Shown: one piece after another, positions 8,880 through 17,310 of the stretch
Layout: each line of letters opens with the position of its first letter
Numbering within the stretch: position 1 is the stretch's first letter
Assembly (NCBI GenBank): GCA_035255485.1
Contig: DATEZO010000030.1
Span: 1-50,507 of the forward strand
DNA: 50,507 bases
DNA from: DATEZO01 sp035255485
GTDB taxonomy: Bacteria > Pseudomonadota > Gammaproteobacteria > Burkholderiales > Burkholderiaceae_D
Reading direction: 5' to 3'
The notes under the pieces: generated by a model
The model's database searches: none
What the model was told of the DNA's origin: nothing
The model's input: the letters and a program-made list of their open reading frames with translations, nothing else
Translations under genes and position numbers: made by a program

Positions 8880-10330
8880 TGAACACGATAGCAATGCCCG
8901 ATACCCGCCTCCTGCCGTACGCCTTCGCGCGCGACTTTGCGCTGCTGGCGCGGCGCAGCGATGCCGGCAATGACGCCGGTTCCGCGGTCGAGGTCTGGAT
9001 ATCGGATGCGACCGCCCCAACCGCGATCGCCGAAGTCAGCCGCCGTTTCGGCCGCGTGAAGCTGAAGTCGATGCCGCGCGACGAGCTGGAAGCGGCCATC
9101 GCGCAAGCTTATGCCGGTTCCGGCGGCGATGCCGCGCAGGTGGTGGGCGAAGTGGAATCCGACCTGGACCTGGCCAAACTGATGATGGACATGCCGGCGA
9201 TCGAGGACCTGCTGGAATCGGCTGACGACGCACCGGTGATCCGCATGATCAATGCGCTGCTGACGCAGGCCTTGCGCGAGGATGCCTCGGATATCCATAT
9301 CGAGCCCTACGAACTGACCTCGGTGGTGCGCTTTCGCGTCGACGGCGCCTTGCGCGACATCGTGCGGCCGAAAAAGGCGATCCACGCCTCCCTGATTTCG
9401 CGTATCAAGATCATGGCGCAGCTCGATATCGCCGAAAAGCGCCTGCCGCAGGATGGCCGCATCACCTTGCGCGTCGGCGGCAAGCCGGTCGACGTGCGGG
9501 TGTCCACCTTGCCGACCGGCCACGGCGAGCGTGCGGTGCTGCGCCTGCTGGACAAGGAAGCGGGCCGGCTCGATCTGCAGCACCTGGGCATGAGCGATGC
9601 GGTGCTGAAGCAGTTCGATGCGCTGATCGCGCAGCCGCACGGCATCGTGCTGGTGACCGGCCCGACCGGCTCCGGCAAGACCACCACGCTGTACGCGGCG
9701 CTGTCGCGGCTGAACGCCACCGCCACCAATATCCTGACGGTCGAAGACCCGATCGAGTACGAGCTGGCCGGCGTCGGCCAGACCCAGGTCAATCCGCGCA
9801 TCGACATGACGTTCGCCAAGGCGCTGCGCGCGATTTTGCGGCAGGACCCGGATGTCATCATGATCGGCGAGATCCGCGACCTGGAAACCGCGCAGATCGC
9901 GGTGCAGGCTTCGCTCACCGGCCACCTGGTGCTGGCGACCCTGCATACCAACGATTCGGCTGCCGCCGTCACGCGTCTGCTCGATATGGGGATCGAACCG
10001 TTCCTGCTGTCGTCGTCGCTGCTGGGGGTGGCGGCGCAGCGCCTGGTGCGCAAGCTGTGCGAGCATTGCAAGACGCATGACGGCCAGTACTGGCATGCGG
10101 TCGGTTGCGAGCACTGCAGCCAGACCGGCTACCAGGGCCGGATCGGCGTGTACGAGTTGCTGCTGACTACCGATACGATCCGCGCGCAAATCCATAACCG
10201 GGCTGCCGAAGCGGAAATCCGCAACATGGCGCTGCATGACGGCATGACCACCATGCGCGAAGACGGTGAGCGCTGGCTGACGAGCGGCGCCACGACGCAG
10301 GCGGAACTGCTGCGCGTGACCAAGGAGTAA
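8879..10330 (+). CDS. gspE: type II secretion ATPase GspE
   Basis: GspE is the cytoplasmic hexameric ATPase that drives pseudopilus assembly. The 483-aa product carries an N-terminal GspL-binding region, Walker A GPTGSGKTTT at about 261-270, the Asp and His boxes, and Walker B VIMIGEIRDLETAQIA at about 325. A paired CxxC zinc motif lies near 394-412 (CEHC…CEHC). The start ATG overlaps the gspD stop by 1 nt. All key residues are present and the length is normal. Confidence 0.95.
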   Translation: MNTIAMPDTRLLPYAFARDFALLARRSDAGNDAGSAVEVWISDATAPTAIAEVSRRFGRVKLKSMPRDELEAAIAQAYAGSGGDAAQVVGEVESDLDLAKLMMDMPAIEDLLESADDAPVIRMINALLTQALREDASDIHIEPYELTSVVRFRVDGALRDIVRPKKAIHASLISRIKIMAQLDIAEKRLPQDGRITLRVGGKPVDVRVSTLPTGHGERAVLRLLDKEAGRLDLQHLGMSDAVLKQFDALIAQPHGIVLVTGPTGSGKTTTLYAALSRLNATATNILTVEDPIEYELAGVGQTQVNPRIDMTFAKALRAILRQDPDVIMIGEIRDLETAQIAVQASLTGHLVLATLHTNDSAAAVTRLLDMGIEPFLLSSSLLGVAAQRLVRKLCEHCKTHDGQYWHAVGCEHCSQTGYQGRIGVYELLLTTDTIRAQIHNRAAEAEIRNMALHDGMTTMREDGERWLTSGATTQAELLRVTKE

Positions 10331-10332
10331 GC

Positions 10333-11553
10333 ATGCCCGCATTCCGTTACGAGGCCGCCGATGCGCTGGGCCATGCGAAAAAAGGCGTGGTCAACGCCGA
10401 CAGCGCGCGCGCCGCGCGCGCCGATTTGCGCAGCCAGGGGCTGGTGCCGATCATGGTCGATGCGATTGCCGCGCAGGTCGATGAAGCCGGCAAGACCCGG
10501 CGCCGTGCCTTCGGCGACAAGCTTTCGACAGTGGAGCTGGCGCTGTTCACGCGTCAGCTGGCGAGCCTGCTGGAAGCCAGCCTGCCGCTGGAGCAGGCAT
10601 TCTCCGCCTTGCTGGAGCAGGCTGAGCGCACGTATGTGCGCGACCTGATCGCCTCGGTGCGCTCCGAGGTGATCGGGGGCGCCTCGTTTTCAGACGCGCT
10701 GTCGCGCCATCCGCGCGACTTTGCCGATATCTATCGTGCCCTGGTCGCGTCCGGCGAACAGATCGGCCAGTTGCCGCGCGTGCTGTCGCGCCTGGCCGAC
10801 TATATTGAACGACGCAATGCGCTGGTGCAAAAGGTGCGACTCGCCTTCACTTATCCCGCCATCGTGACCGTGGTGGCCTTCGCGATCGTGATCTTCCTGC
10901 TGACCTATGTGGTGCCGCAGATCGTGTCGGTGTTCGCCAATACCAAGCAGAAGCTGCCGCTGTTAACGGTGCTGATGCTGGGCGTATCGGATTTTGTGCG
11001 CAGCTACGGCTGGATTGTCGCGCTGCTGCTGGTCGGCGCATCCCTCGCGTGGCGCACCGCGCTGAAAAATCCGGATATCAAATATCGCTGGCATGCCTGG
11101 CTGCTGACCGCGCCGCTGTACGGTAAATTCGAACGCAGCCTGAATACCTCGCGCTTTGCCAGCACGCTGGCGATCACTACCGGCTCCGGCGTGCCGATCC
11201 TGCGCGCCTTGCAGACCAGCCGCGACACGCTGTCGAACGTGGCGATGCGCGACCAGGTGGAAGACGCCGCCAACAGCGTGCGCGAAGGCGTGAGCCTGGC
11301 GCGCGCCCTGTCGGCGCACAAGCATTTTCCGCCGATGCTGATCCACATGATCCGCGCCGGCGAAGTGACGGGCGAATTGCCGGCAATGCTGGAGCGCGCA
11401 TCCAATGCCCAGGAGCAGGATCTGGAGCGGCGCGCGCTGACCATTGCCGGACTGCTGGAACCGGCGTTGATCCTGGCGATGGGCGTGGTGGTATTGTTGA
11501 TCGTGCTGGCGGTGTTGATGCCGATCATCGAAATCAACCAGTTGGTGCGGTAG
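10333..11553 (+). CDS. gspF: type II secretion inner-membrane platform protein GspF
   Basis: This is the polytopic platform protein of the secretion system. The 406-aa product contains two T2SSF repeats, with LALFTRQLASLLEASLPLEQA in the first and NTSRFASTLAITTGSGVPILRAL in the second. It has three membrane helices (after about residue 170, about 225 and at the very C-terminus, ending PIIEINQLVR). An AAGGAG site lies a few bases before the ATG, 2 nt after gspE. A small hairpin (CCGATG-CAT-CATCGG, 11559-11573) follows the stop but has no T-tract. Confidence 0.95.
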   Translation: MPAFRYEAADALGHAKKGVVNADSARAARADLRSQGLVPIMVDAIAAQVDEAGKTRRRAFGDKLSTVELALFTRQLASLLEASLPLEQAFSALLEQAERTYVRDLIASVRSEVIGGASFSDALSRHPRDFADIYRALVASGEQIGQLPRVLSRLADYIERRNALVQKVRLAFTYPAIVTVVAFAIVIFLLTYVVPQIVSVFANTKQKLPLLTVLMLGVSDFVRSYGWIVALLLVGASLAWRTALKNPDIKYRWHAWLLTAPLYGKFERSLNTSRFASTLAITTGSGVPILRALQTSRDTLSNVAMRDQVEDAANSVREGVSLARALSAHKHFPPMLIHMIRAGEVTGELPAMLERASNAQEQDLERRALTIAGLLEPALILAMGVVVLLIVLAVLMPIIEINQLVR

Positions 11554-11682
11554 GAATGCCGATGCATCATCGGACCGATGCGCCGGACATCGTGGGCAGC
11601 CGCTTTCCTGTTCTCCGCGGAAAGAGCGTGGTGAAGTCAGGACGTTATCGGGCCGAATCACCTTGTTGAAAGAAGCGAAAAA

Positions 11683-12450
11683 ATGAAACGGCAGCCTCTT
11701 GTTGCAAGTTTTGTGCTGTTTATCGTGCTGTGCATATCGGCAGCCTATTGGGCAATGCAATTGTTCAAGCCGCCGGTGCGCGCCGTGGCCGCACCGCCGC
11801 CGGTCGCCCGGGCCGAGGTCAAGCTGGATGCAGCGGCAGCGCTGTTTGGCGGGCACTCCGCGACCGCTGCCGTGGCCAGCAATTACCAATTGAAAGGGGT
11901 GGTGGTGGCGGGCAATGGCAAGGAAAGCATCGCTATCCTGGCCGCAAACGGCAAGCCGGCGCAGGCGATTGGCATCAATGGCATCGTGGCGCCCGGCGTC
12001 ACGGTCAAGGAAGTGCATCCGGGATACGTGCTGGTGTCGGAAGACGGCGTGACCAAGCGCGTGGAATTGCCGGAGAGCGCAAAAAATCTGACGGCAACGG
12101 CCGGCACCGTCGGCAATAATGCCGCACCGGTAGCGACCGCGCCGATACCGCCGCGTACAGCGCCACCGGTGACGGGTATTGTCAACGCGCCGGCACCCGT
12201 TCCAGCGTTTCCTGCGCGACCGGCGCCGGTGCCAGCTCCAGTGCCAGTGCCAGTGCCAGTGCCAGTGATTCCCGCGTCGCCGTCGGCGCAGACGCCAGTC
12301 ACGTCGTCTGGCGCAACGACAACGGCGACGCCACAACCGGTGCAATCCGTTCCCGGGGTTGGCAATCCAGTTAATCCCAATATGCCGGGTGGCCTCAATG
12401 CGCCGGGTAATTCCGCCATGCCGGGCGACGGCCATCCCGGCGTGCAGTAA
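11683..12450 (+). CDS. gspC: type II secretion protein GspC (no visible PDZ domain)
   Basis: GspC joins the inner-membrane platform to the secretin. The 255-aa product has a membrane helix near the N-terminus (LVASFVLFIVLCISAAYWAM) and a homology region at about 45-135 with YQLKGVVVAGNGKESIAIL and VKEVHPGYVLVSEDGVTKRVEL, which identifies the family. From about 150 onward it is Pro/Val/Ala/Thr-rich low complexity with no PDZ or coiled-coil domain visible. The gene is last in the operon, 129 nt after gspF, whereas gspC often precedes gspG or gspD. GAAGCG is just upstream of the ATG. Confidence 0.85.
   Translation: MKRQPLVASFVLFIVLCISAAYWAMQLFKPPVRAVAAPPPVARAEVKLDAAAALFGGHSATAAVASNYQLKGVVVAGNGKESIAILAANGKPAQAIGINGIVAPGVTVKEVHPGYVLVSEDGVTKRVELPESAKNLTATAGTVGNNAAPVATAPIPPRTAPPVTGIVNAPAPVPAFPARPAPVPAPVPVPVPVPVIPASPSAQTPVTSSGATTTATPQPVQSVPGVGNPVNPNMPGGLNAPGNSAMPGDGHPGVQ
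12241..12267 (+). repeat. hexanucleotide tandem repeat (gtgcca, about 4.5 units) in gspC
   Basis: Four perfect GTGCCA units plus a half unit encode a Pro-Val run in the low-complexity tail of GspC. Slippage here would change the protein by PV dipeptides without a frameshift. Confidence 0.85.
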
Positions 12451-12520
12451 CGCATATATTGCTGCATTAGCGGTTTTTATCCTGCCTCAACCGGCTCTTG
12501 CGCCTGATACATACACGGCT

Positions 12521-12581
12521 ATGTATTTTTTAATGCCCGCATTTTCAATGCGCGTATCTATGTATTATTTCATATACTCCC
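12521..12581 (-). repeat. 61-nt dispersed element, copy A
   Basis: Read on the minus strand, this copy begins GGGAGTATATG and ends AAAAATACAT, with a GCGGG block near position 42. It matches copy B (27048-27108) at 45 of 61 ungapped positions and shares its exact length and both ends with copy C (36175-36235). It contains an internal perfect hairpin CGCATT-TTC-AATGCG. It lies in the convergent spacer between gspC and mrcA. No known family was recognised. Confidence 0.7.
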
Positions 12582-12637
12582 GGTAAATAACTAAAAGTCA
12601 CCAGGCTTTCCATCGTTTTCGGGCCAATAGTGGATAG

Positions 12638-12880
12638 TGGCGTGCATGCCGGCATGCGGCAATTGCCGCCTTCTATCTGTTCCGCCACGGCGCAATCAAA
12701 CTCTGGCTCATCATTGGTCTTTGGCGGAAGAAGCGCGGGTGCTATCCGGCCGCCATCACGGTTTTCGGTTTGTTCATTCTCTACCAGGCATATCGATACG
12801 GCTTTACGCATTCACTGTCGTTACTGCCCATTACCGCATTGGATCTCGTCGCATGCCATTCATCACCGCCTTTGTCCTGA
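12638..12880 (+). pseudogene. remnant of a DUF2127-type membrane protein gene
   Basis: A frame without a start codon runs from 12638 to the TGA at 12878-12880. It contains FYLFRHGAIKLWLIIGLW, then RKKRGCYPAAITVFGLF and LYQAYRYGFTHSLSLLPIT. This matches my memory of the C-terminal half of DUF2127 family integral membrane proteins (…IIKLWLIVGLLRKK…VFGLFIVYQLYR…THS…). A TAG stands at 12635-12637 immediately upstream, and the usual final WLTWHEYR part is replaced by unrelated residues, so both ends are lost. It is therefore a decayed gene. It lies convergent to mrcA, just beyond the copy A element. Confidence 0.72.
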
Positions 12881-12921
12881 CCGACCTGGTGCTGGCCGCT
12901 TTCAGATCGCTGTACGCAACG

Positions 12922-15273
12922 TCAGAACAATTCATTCTTCACTTCATCCCTGACCTTTTCTTCCTCGCTCAGGGCGTGGTCGCCCATGCCTAGGGTATGC
13001 ACGGCGGCTCCCGGTGGATTTTCCGCATAGTAGTAATCGTTATCCGCCTGAATGATGCCCTCCGGTACCGAACGTTCATCTACCGGCACGTCTTTCAGCG
13101 CTTTTTGCATGTAGCCGACCCAGATCGGCAGCGCGATGCCGCCACCGGTTTCCCTGCTACCCAGGCTTTTCGGCTGATCAAAGCCGATCCATGCAATCCC
13201 GACGATTTTCGGCTGATAGCCGGCAAACCAGGCATCTACCGAGTCATTGGTCGTGCCGGTCTTGCCAGCCAGATCGGGGCGTTTCAGGGCCTGGTATGCC
13301 CTGGTTCCCGTGCCGTAGCGCACCACATCCTTCAGCATGCTGTCCATCAGGAAGGCATTGCGTTCGTCAATGACGCGATTGGCCTGATCGCCCGCCTTGT
13401 CCGGCTTGGCCACTGACAATACCTTGCCGTTGGCATCCGTGATTTTCGCGATGAGATAGGGATTGACCTTGTAGCCGCCATTGGCAAATACGGAATAAGC
13501 GCCGGCCATCTGCAACGGCGTCACCGCGCCGGCACCCAGTGCCAGTGTCAGATAAGGCGGGTTCTTGTCGGCATCGAAACCAAAGCGGGTCGCGTATTCC
13601 TGTCCGTATTTGGCGCCGATCTTGTGCAAGATACGAATCGATATCATGTTTTTCGATTTGGTCAGGCCTCTGCGCATCGACATCGGTCCTTCGTACTTGC
13701 CGTCGTAATTCTTCGGTTCCCACGCCTGTCCGCCGGTCTGGCCGGCGTCGAAGCTGATCGGCGCATCATTGATGATGGTGGCTGGCGACAAGCCTTTTTC
13801 AAGCGATGCGGAATAAATGAACGGCTTGAACGAAGAGCCGGGCTGGCGCCATGCTTGCGTCACATGGTTGAACTTGTTCCGGTTGAAATCGAATCCGCCA
13901 ACCAGGGCGCGAATCGAGCCGTCATCGGTATTGGCTGCGATGAACGCGGACGAGACCTCGGGCATTTGCGTAATACTCCAGTTGCGGCCATCCTGCGTCA
14001 CGCGGATGATGGCGCCGCGCCTGACGCGCCGATTGGGCGGCGCCTTGTCGCTCAGCAGGTTGGTGGCGAAACTCAGGCCGGGGCCCGACATCGTGATTTC
14101 CTCGCCGGATGACAATACTGCGTGGACATTTTTTGGCGATGCATCAAGCACCGCTGCGGCAACAATGCCGTCGCTATCCGGATGGTCCGCCAGTTCGGCT
14201 TCGATGGCGTTTTCGGCTTCTTCCCTGGACGAAGGAATATCCATGTAGCCTTCTGGCCCGCGGTAGCCGTGATGCTTTTCGTAATCGGTGACGCCGCGCC
14301 GCAGCGACAGGTAGGCGGCTTCCTGGTCTGCCTTGAGGATGGTAGTGTAGACATTCAGGCCGCGTGTGTAGGCTTCATCCTTGAACTGGTCGTACACCAG
14401 CTGGCGCGCCATTTCAGCGACATATTCGGCATGCACGCTGAATTCGCTGCTATTGGTTTTGGTATGCAGTTCTTCGTCGATAGCCGCAGTATATTGCGCA
14501 TCGGTAATGTAACCCAGCTGATGCATGCGCAACAGGATGTATTGCTGACGCGCCTTGGCGCGCTTGGGATTGACCACGGGATTGTAAGCCGAGGGTGCCT
14601 TGGGCAAGCCGGCCAGCATGGCCGCTTCCGCGACGGTCAGTTCGGATAATGTCTTGCCAAAGTAGATTTGCGCCGCAGACGAGAAGCCGTAGGCGCGTTG
14701 CCCGAGGTAAATCTGATTCATGTAGACTTCAAGAATCTGGTCTTTCGACAGGTTTTGCTCGATTTTCCATGCCAGCAGCATCTCGTAGATCTTGCGCTTG
14801 AAGGTCTGTTCGCTGGTCAGGAAGAAATTGCGGGCAACTTGCTGGGTAATGGTGGATGCTCCCTGTCTCGCGCCGCCCGACATGTTATGCAATGCAGCGC
14901 GCATGATGCCAAAATAGTCCACGCCGCCATGTTCATAGAAACGGTCATCTTCAATCGCCAGCACCGCCTTCTTCATGAGGTCCGGAATTTCCTTGAAATG
15001 GACTACATTGCGGCGCTCTTCTCCGAATTCACCCAACAGCACGTTGTCCGCTGAATATATCCGCAGTGGAATTTTCGGACGATAATCCATCAGCGAATCC
15101 AGCGGCGGCAGATTCGGATAAGCCATGGTCAGCATAAAGCCGATCACCAGCGCACCGATCAATACCGCACTGGCAAAAAGTCCTGCAAGAGCAAGCGTAA
15201 TGCGTGTAAACATGTTGAAGCGGTGCTTGGGCACCGAAGCAGAATTACTGGCGGAAGGATTAGTGGCAGCCAT
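12922..15273 (-). CDS. mrcA: penicillin-binding protein 1A, bifunctional peptidoglycan synthase
   Basis: This class A PBP polymerises and cross-links peptidoglycan at the periplasmic face of the inner membrane. The 783-aa product has a membrane anchor at about 24-50 and a GT51 glycosyltransferase domain with catalytic Glu108 in IEDDRFYEHGG, followed by GASTITQQVARN. The transpeptidase domain has SSFK (Ser480), the SKN motif and KTGT (Lys671). All active-site motifs are intact. It is divergent from pilM, a conserved arrangement in beta- and gammaproteobacteria. The ATG at 15273 has no good Shine-Dalgarno; a TATAAT box lies about 30 nt upstream. Confidence 0.95.
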   Translation of the reverse strand: MAATNPSASNSASVPKHRFNMFTRITLALAGLFASAVLIGALVIGFMLTMAYPNLPPLDSLMDYRPKIPLRIYSADNVLLGEFGEERRNVVHFKEIPDLMKKAVLAIEDDRFYEHGGVDYFGIMRAALHNMSGGARQGASTITQQVARNFFLTSEQTFKRKIYEMLLAWKIEQNLSKDQILEVYMNQIYLGQRAYGFSSAAQIYFGKTLSELTVAEAAMLAGLPKAPSAYNPVVNPKRAKARQQYILLRMHQLGYITDAQYTAAIDEELHTKTNSSEFSVHAEYVAEMARQLVYDQFKDEAYTRGLNVYTTILKADQEAAYLSLRRGVTDYEKHHGYRGPEGYMDIPSSREEAENAIEAELADHPDSDGIVAAAVLDASPKNVHAVLSSGEEITMSGPGLSFATNLLSDKAPPNRRVRRGAIIRVTQDGRNWSITQMPEVSSAFIAANTDDGSIRALVGGFDFNRNKFNHVTQAWRQPGSSFKPFIYSASLEKGLSPATIINDAPISFDAGQTGGQAWEPKNYDGKYEGPMSMRRGLTKSKNMISIRILHKIGAKYGQEYATRFGFDADKNPPYLTLALGAGAVTPLQMAGAYSVFANGGYKVNPYLIAKITDANGKVLSVAKPDKAGDQANRVIDERNAFLMDSMLKDVVRYGTGTRAYQALKRPDLAGKTGTTNDSVDAWFAGYQPKIVGIAWIGFDQPKSLGSRETGGGIALPIWVGYMQKALKDVPVDERSVPEGIIQADNDYYYAENPPGAAVHTLGMGDHALSEEEKVRDEVKNELF

Positions 15274-15304
15274 GCAGGAAGGTAGATAAATTGAAATTCA
15301 GCCC

Positions 15305-15310
15305 ATTATA
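15305..15310 (-). promoter_or_regulatory. -10 box of mrcA
   Basis: A consensus TATAAT on the minus strand lies 31 nt before the mrcA start codon. The -35 region at 17-nt spacing is weak (TGCTGA). Inferred as the mrcA promoter from position. Confidence 0.5.
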
Positions 15311-15393
15311 GCGGCGTGCGACTTGGATCAGCATGTATCCAAAAGACAAAAAAGATGATATTTTCGCAACCTTGCCGTGGGATTTTGGCAACG

Positions 15394-15506
15394 AATTTGC
15401 AAATTGCTAGTCGGAAATTGCTTTACACTTTTAAAGGCTTATTGCTAGGATCTAACGTAATCTTTAACAAATATTACCTAAGCGCAGGTTTTTAAAAGCA
15501 ATTTCC
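15394..15506. promoter_or_regulatory. inverted-repeat array over the pilM promoter
   Basis: The spacer contains a perfect 12-bp palindrome AATTTGCAAATT (15394-15405). It also has a perfect 12-bp inverted pair: GGAAATTGCTTT (15413-15424) with AAAGCAATTTCC (15495-15506). AAATTGCT occurs twice directly (15401-15408 and 15415-15422). The left arm overlaps the -35 box of the pilM promoter and the right arm lies downstream of it, as expected for looping or a two-site operator. Confidence 0.55.
15422..15451 (+). promoter_or_regulatory. candidate sigma-70 promoter of pilMNOPQ
   Basis: TTTACA (15422-15427) and TAGGAT (15446-15451) are separated by 18 nt. This leaves a 5' untranslated region of about 130 nt before the pilM GTG. 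The left arm of a 12-bp inverted repeat overlaps the -35 box. Confidence 0.5.
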
Positions 15507-15589
15507 CCCTGGAAACTTCTGATTTTCCTATTGGACACGGAAGCGGACAGAACGTTCAAACGTATTATCCTGTTCAGGAAGAGGCTCCC

Positions 15590-16669
15590 GTGACATTAGA
15601 TCTCGGATCCCTAATCGGCAAAAAGAACCCTCCATTGATCGGGCTGGATATCAGTACCTCGGGCGTGAAGCTTGTCGAACTGTCCGAGGCGGGCAAGAAT
15701 GAATTCCGGCTGGAGCGTTATGCGTCGGAATCGCTTCCCCGCGGTGCGCTGGTAGATGGCAATATCGAAAATATCGAGCAGGTGGCCGAAGCGGTGCGAC
15801 GCGTTTGCAAGAAAAGCGGCACGCACGCCAAGCTTGTCGCGCTGGGCATGCCGCCCGCATCAGTCATCACAAAAAAAATGATCCTGCCAGGCGGCTTGTC
15901 CGAGGATGAGCTGGAAGTGCAGGTCGAAGCCGAAGCCAGCCAGTATATTCCGTTTGCACTGGACGAGGTCAGCCTGGATTTCGACGTGATCGGCCCTGCA
16001 CAACATTCCCCCGAGGATGTCGAAGTCCTGCTGGCGGCCACCCGTAGGGAAAAAGTCGAGGACCGCGTCGCAGTAGCCGAGGCTGCCGGCCTGACGCCCA
16101 CGGTCATGGATATCGATTCCTACGCGGCGCGTGCGGCAATCGACCGCCTGATTGCGCAATTGCCGAAGAGTGGCCAGGGACAGATTGTCGCGCTGTTTCA
16201 GATCGGCACGCAGATTACCCACGTTTCGATGCTGCTGGATGGACAGACGATTTACGAGCGTGAACAGCCATTCGGCGGCGTACAACTGACGCAGGATATC
16301 GTGCGCGCCTACGGCATGTCGCATGACGAGGCGGAAGCCAAGAAAAAAGCCAGTGATCTGCCGGAAGGATACGAGCGTGAATTGCTGGAGCCTTTCCTGG
16401 AGAATGTGACGCTCGAAGTGACACGGGCGATCCAGTTTTTTTTCACATCGACGCCCTATACGCGGATCGATCAGATTTTTCTGGCGGGTGGTTGTGCGAT
16501 CATTCCCGGCCTGGTGGATCTGGTGGCAAGCCGCACCAGGATTTCAACTTCCGTGATCAGTCCGTTCAAGGGTATGCAGGTCGGACCGCATATTCGCGAA
16601 AAGCAGTTGCGCATTGATGCGCCGGCGTACCTGGTTGCCTGCGGACTGGCGATGCGGAGGTTTGGCTGA
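15590..16669 (+). CDS. pilM: type IV pilus assembly protein PilM
   Basis: PilM is an actin-like cytoplasmic protein that binds the N-terminus of PilN in the type IV pilus alignment complex. The 359-aa product shows the actin-fold phosphate motif IGLDISTSGVKLVELS near the N-terminus, AEASQYIPFALDEVSLDFDV, and a late GG-containing nucleotide region (IFLAGGCAIIPGL). The start is a GTG preceded by AGGAAGAGG. The gene overlaps pilN by 1 nt (TGATG). It is the first gene of the pil operon divergent from mrcA. Confidence 0.94.
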   Translation: MTLDLGSLIGKKNPPLIGLDISTSGVKLVELSEAGKNEFRLERYASESLPRGALVDGNIENIEQVAEAVRRVCKKSGTHAKLVALGMPPASVITKKMILPGGLSEDELEVQVEAEASQYIPFALDEVSLDFDVIGPAQHSPEDVEVLLAATRREKVEDRVAVAEAAGLTPTVMDIDSYAARAAIDRLIAQLPKSGQGQIVALFQIGTQITHVSMLLDGQTIYEREQPFGGVQLTQDIVRAYGMSHDEAEAKKKASDLPEGYERELLEPFLENVTLEVTRAIQFFFTSTPYTRIDQIFLAGGCAIIPGLVDLVASRTRISTSVISPFKGMQVGPHIREKQLRIDAPAYLVACGLAMRRFG

Positions 16670-17295
16670 TGGCTAGAATCAATCTTCTTCCGCATCGGGA
16701 AGCGAAACGCAAGCTGCGCAGAAATGCATTTTTCACACTGCTGCTCCTGGCAGCGGCGCTTGGCGGGTCGATCGTGCTGGCGGTAGGCGCCTACATTGCG
16801 AGCAATATTGCGGATCAGGCGCAGCGCAATGATTTCATCAAGGCCGAAAACGCCAGGCTGGATGAACAGATCAAGGAAATTGCAACATTGAAGCAGGAAA
16901 TCGATTCGCTGAAGGCACGCCAGCAGGCGGTGGAAGATCTGCAAAGCGACCGCAACCAGCCGGTATATCTGATGGATGAACTGGTGCGGCAGGTGCCGGA
17001 AGGCGTTTATCTGCGGGCATTGAAGCAGGAAGGACAGCGCGTGGTGCTCAATGGCTATGCGCAGTCAAATGAACGGGTATCCGAATTGCTGCGCAATCTC
17101 AGCAATAACTCGGCATGGCTTGAGCGACCGGACCTGATTGAAATCCGCTCAACCGGTATCGGACAGGGAAAGGAAGCAAAGAAAGCCTTTGATTTCACCA
17201 TCAATGTCGGCATCAAGCGCCCGCGCGACAAGGACAAGGCTGCATCCGGCGCAACAATAACCGCTGCTGCCAGTGCTGCGCCGAAAAAACCCTGA
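16669..17295 (+). CDS. pilN: type IV pilus assembly protein PilN
   Basis: PilN is an inner-membrane protein whose short cytoplasmic N-terminus (MARINLLPHRE, the conserved PilM-binding INLLP motif) docks into PilM. A membrane helix follows at about 23-45, then a coiled coil and a periplasmic ferredoxin-like domain with VPEGVYLRALKQEG. The 208-aa length includes an Ala/Lys-rich tail. It pairs with PilO encoded 15 nt downstream. Confidence 0.94.
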   Translation: MARINLLPHREAKRKLRRNAFFTLLLLAAALGGSIVLAVGAYIASNIADQAQRNDFIKAENARLDEQIKEIATLKQEIDSLKARQQAVEDLQSDRNQPVYLMDELVRQVPEGVYLRALKQEGQRVVLNGYAQSNERVSELLRNLSNNSAWLERPDLIEIRSTGIGQGKEAKKAFDFTINVGIKRPRDKDKAASGATITAAASAAPKKP

Positions 17296-17310
17296 AACGA
17301 AAGACGCATC

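Noticed and set aside
8753..10342. Long minus-strand frame opposite gspE (529 aa), and similar long frames opposite uvrA and gltB
   Set aside because: Antisense shadows with His/Arg/Gln-rich composition typical of reversed GC-biased codons; the plus-strand genes have full motif sets.
12637..12993. Open frame of 118 aa on the plus strand in the gspC/mrcA spacer
   Set aside because: Its residues show no family; the adjacent frame carries the recognisable DUF2127 remnant, so this is a shadow frame.
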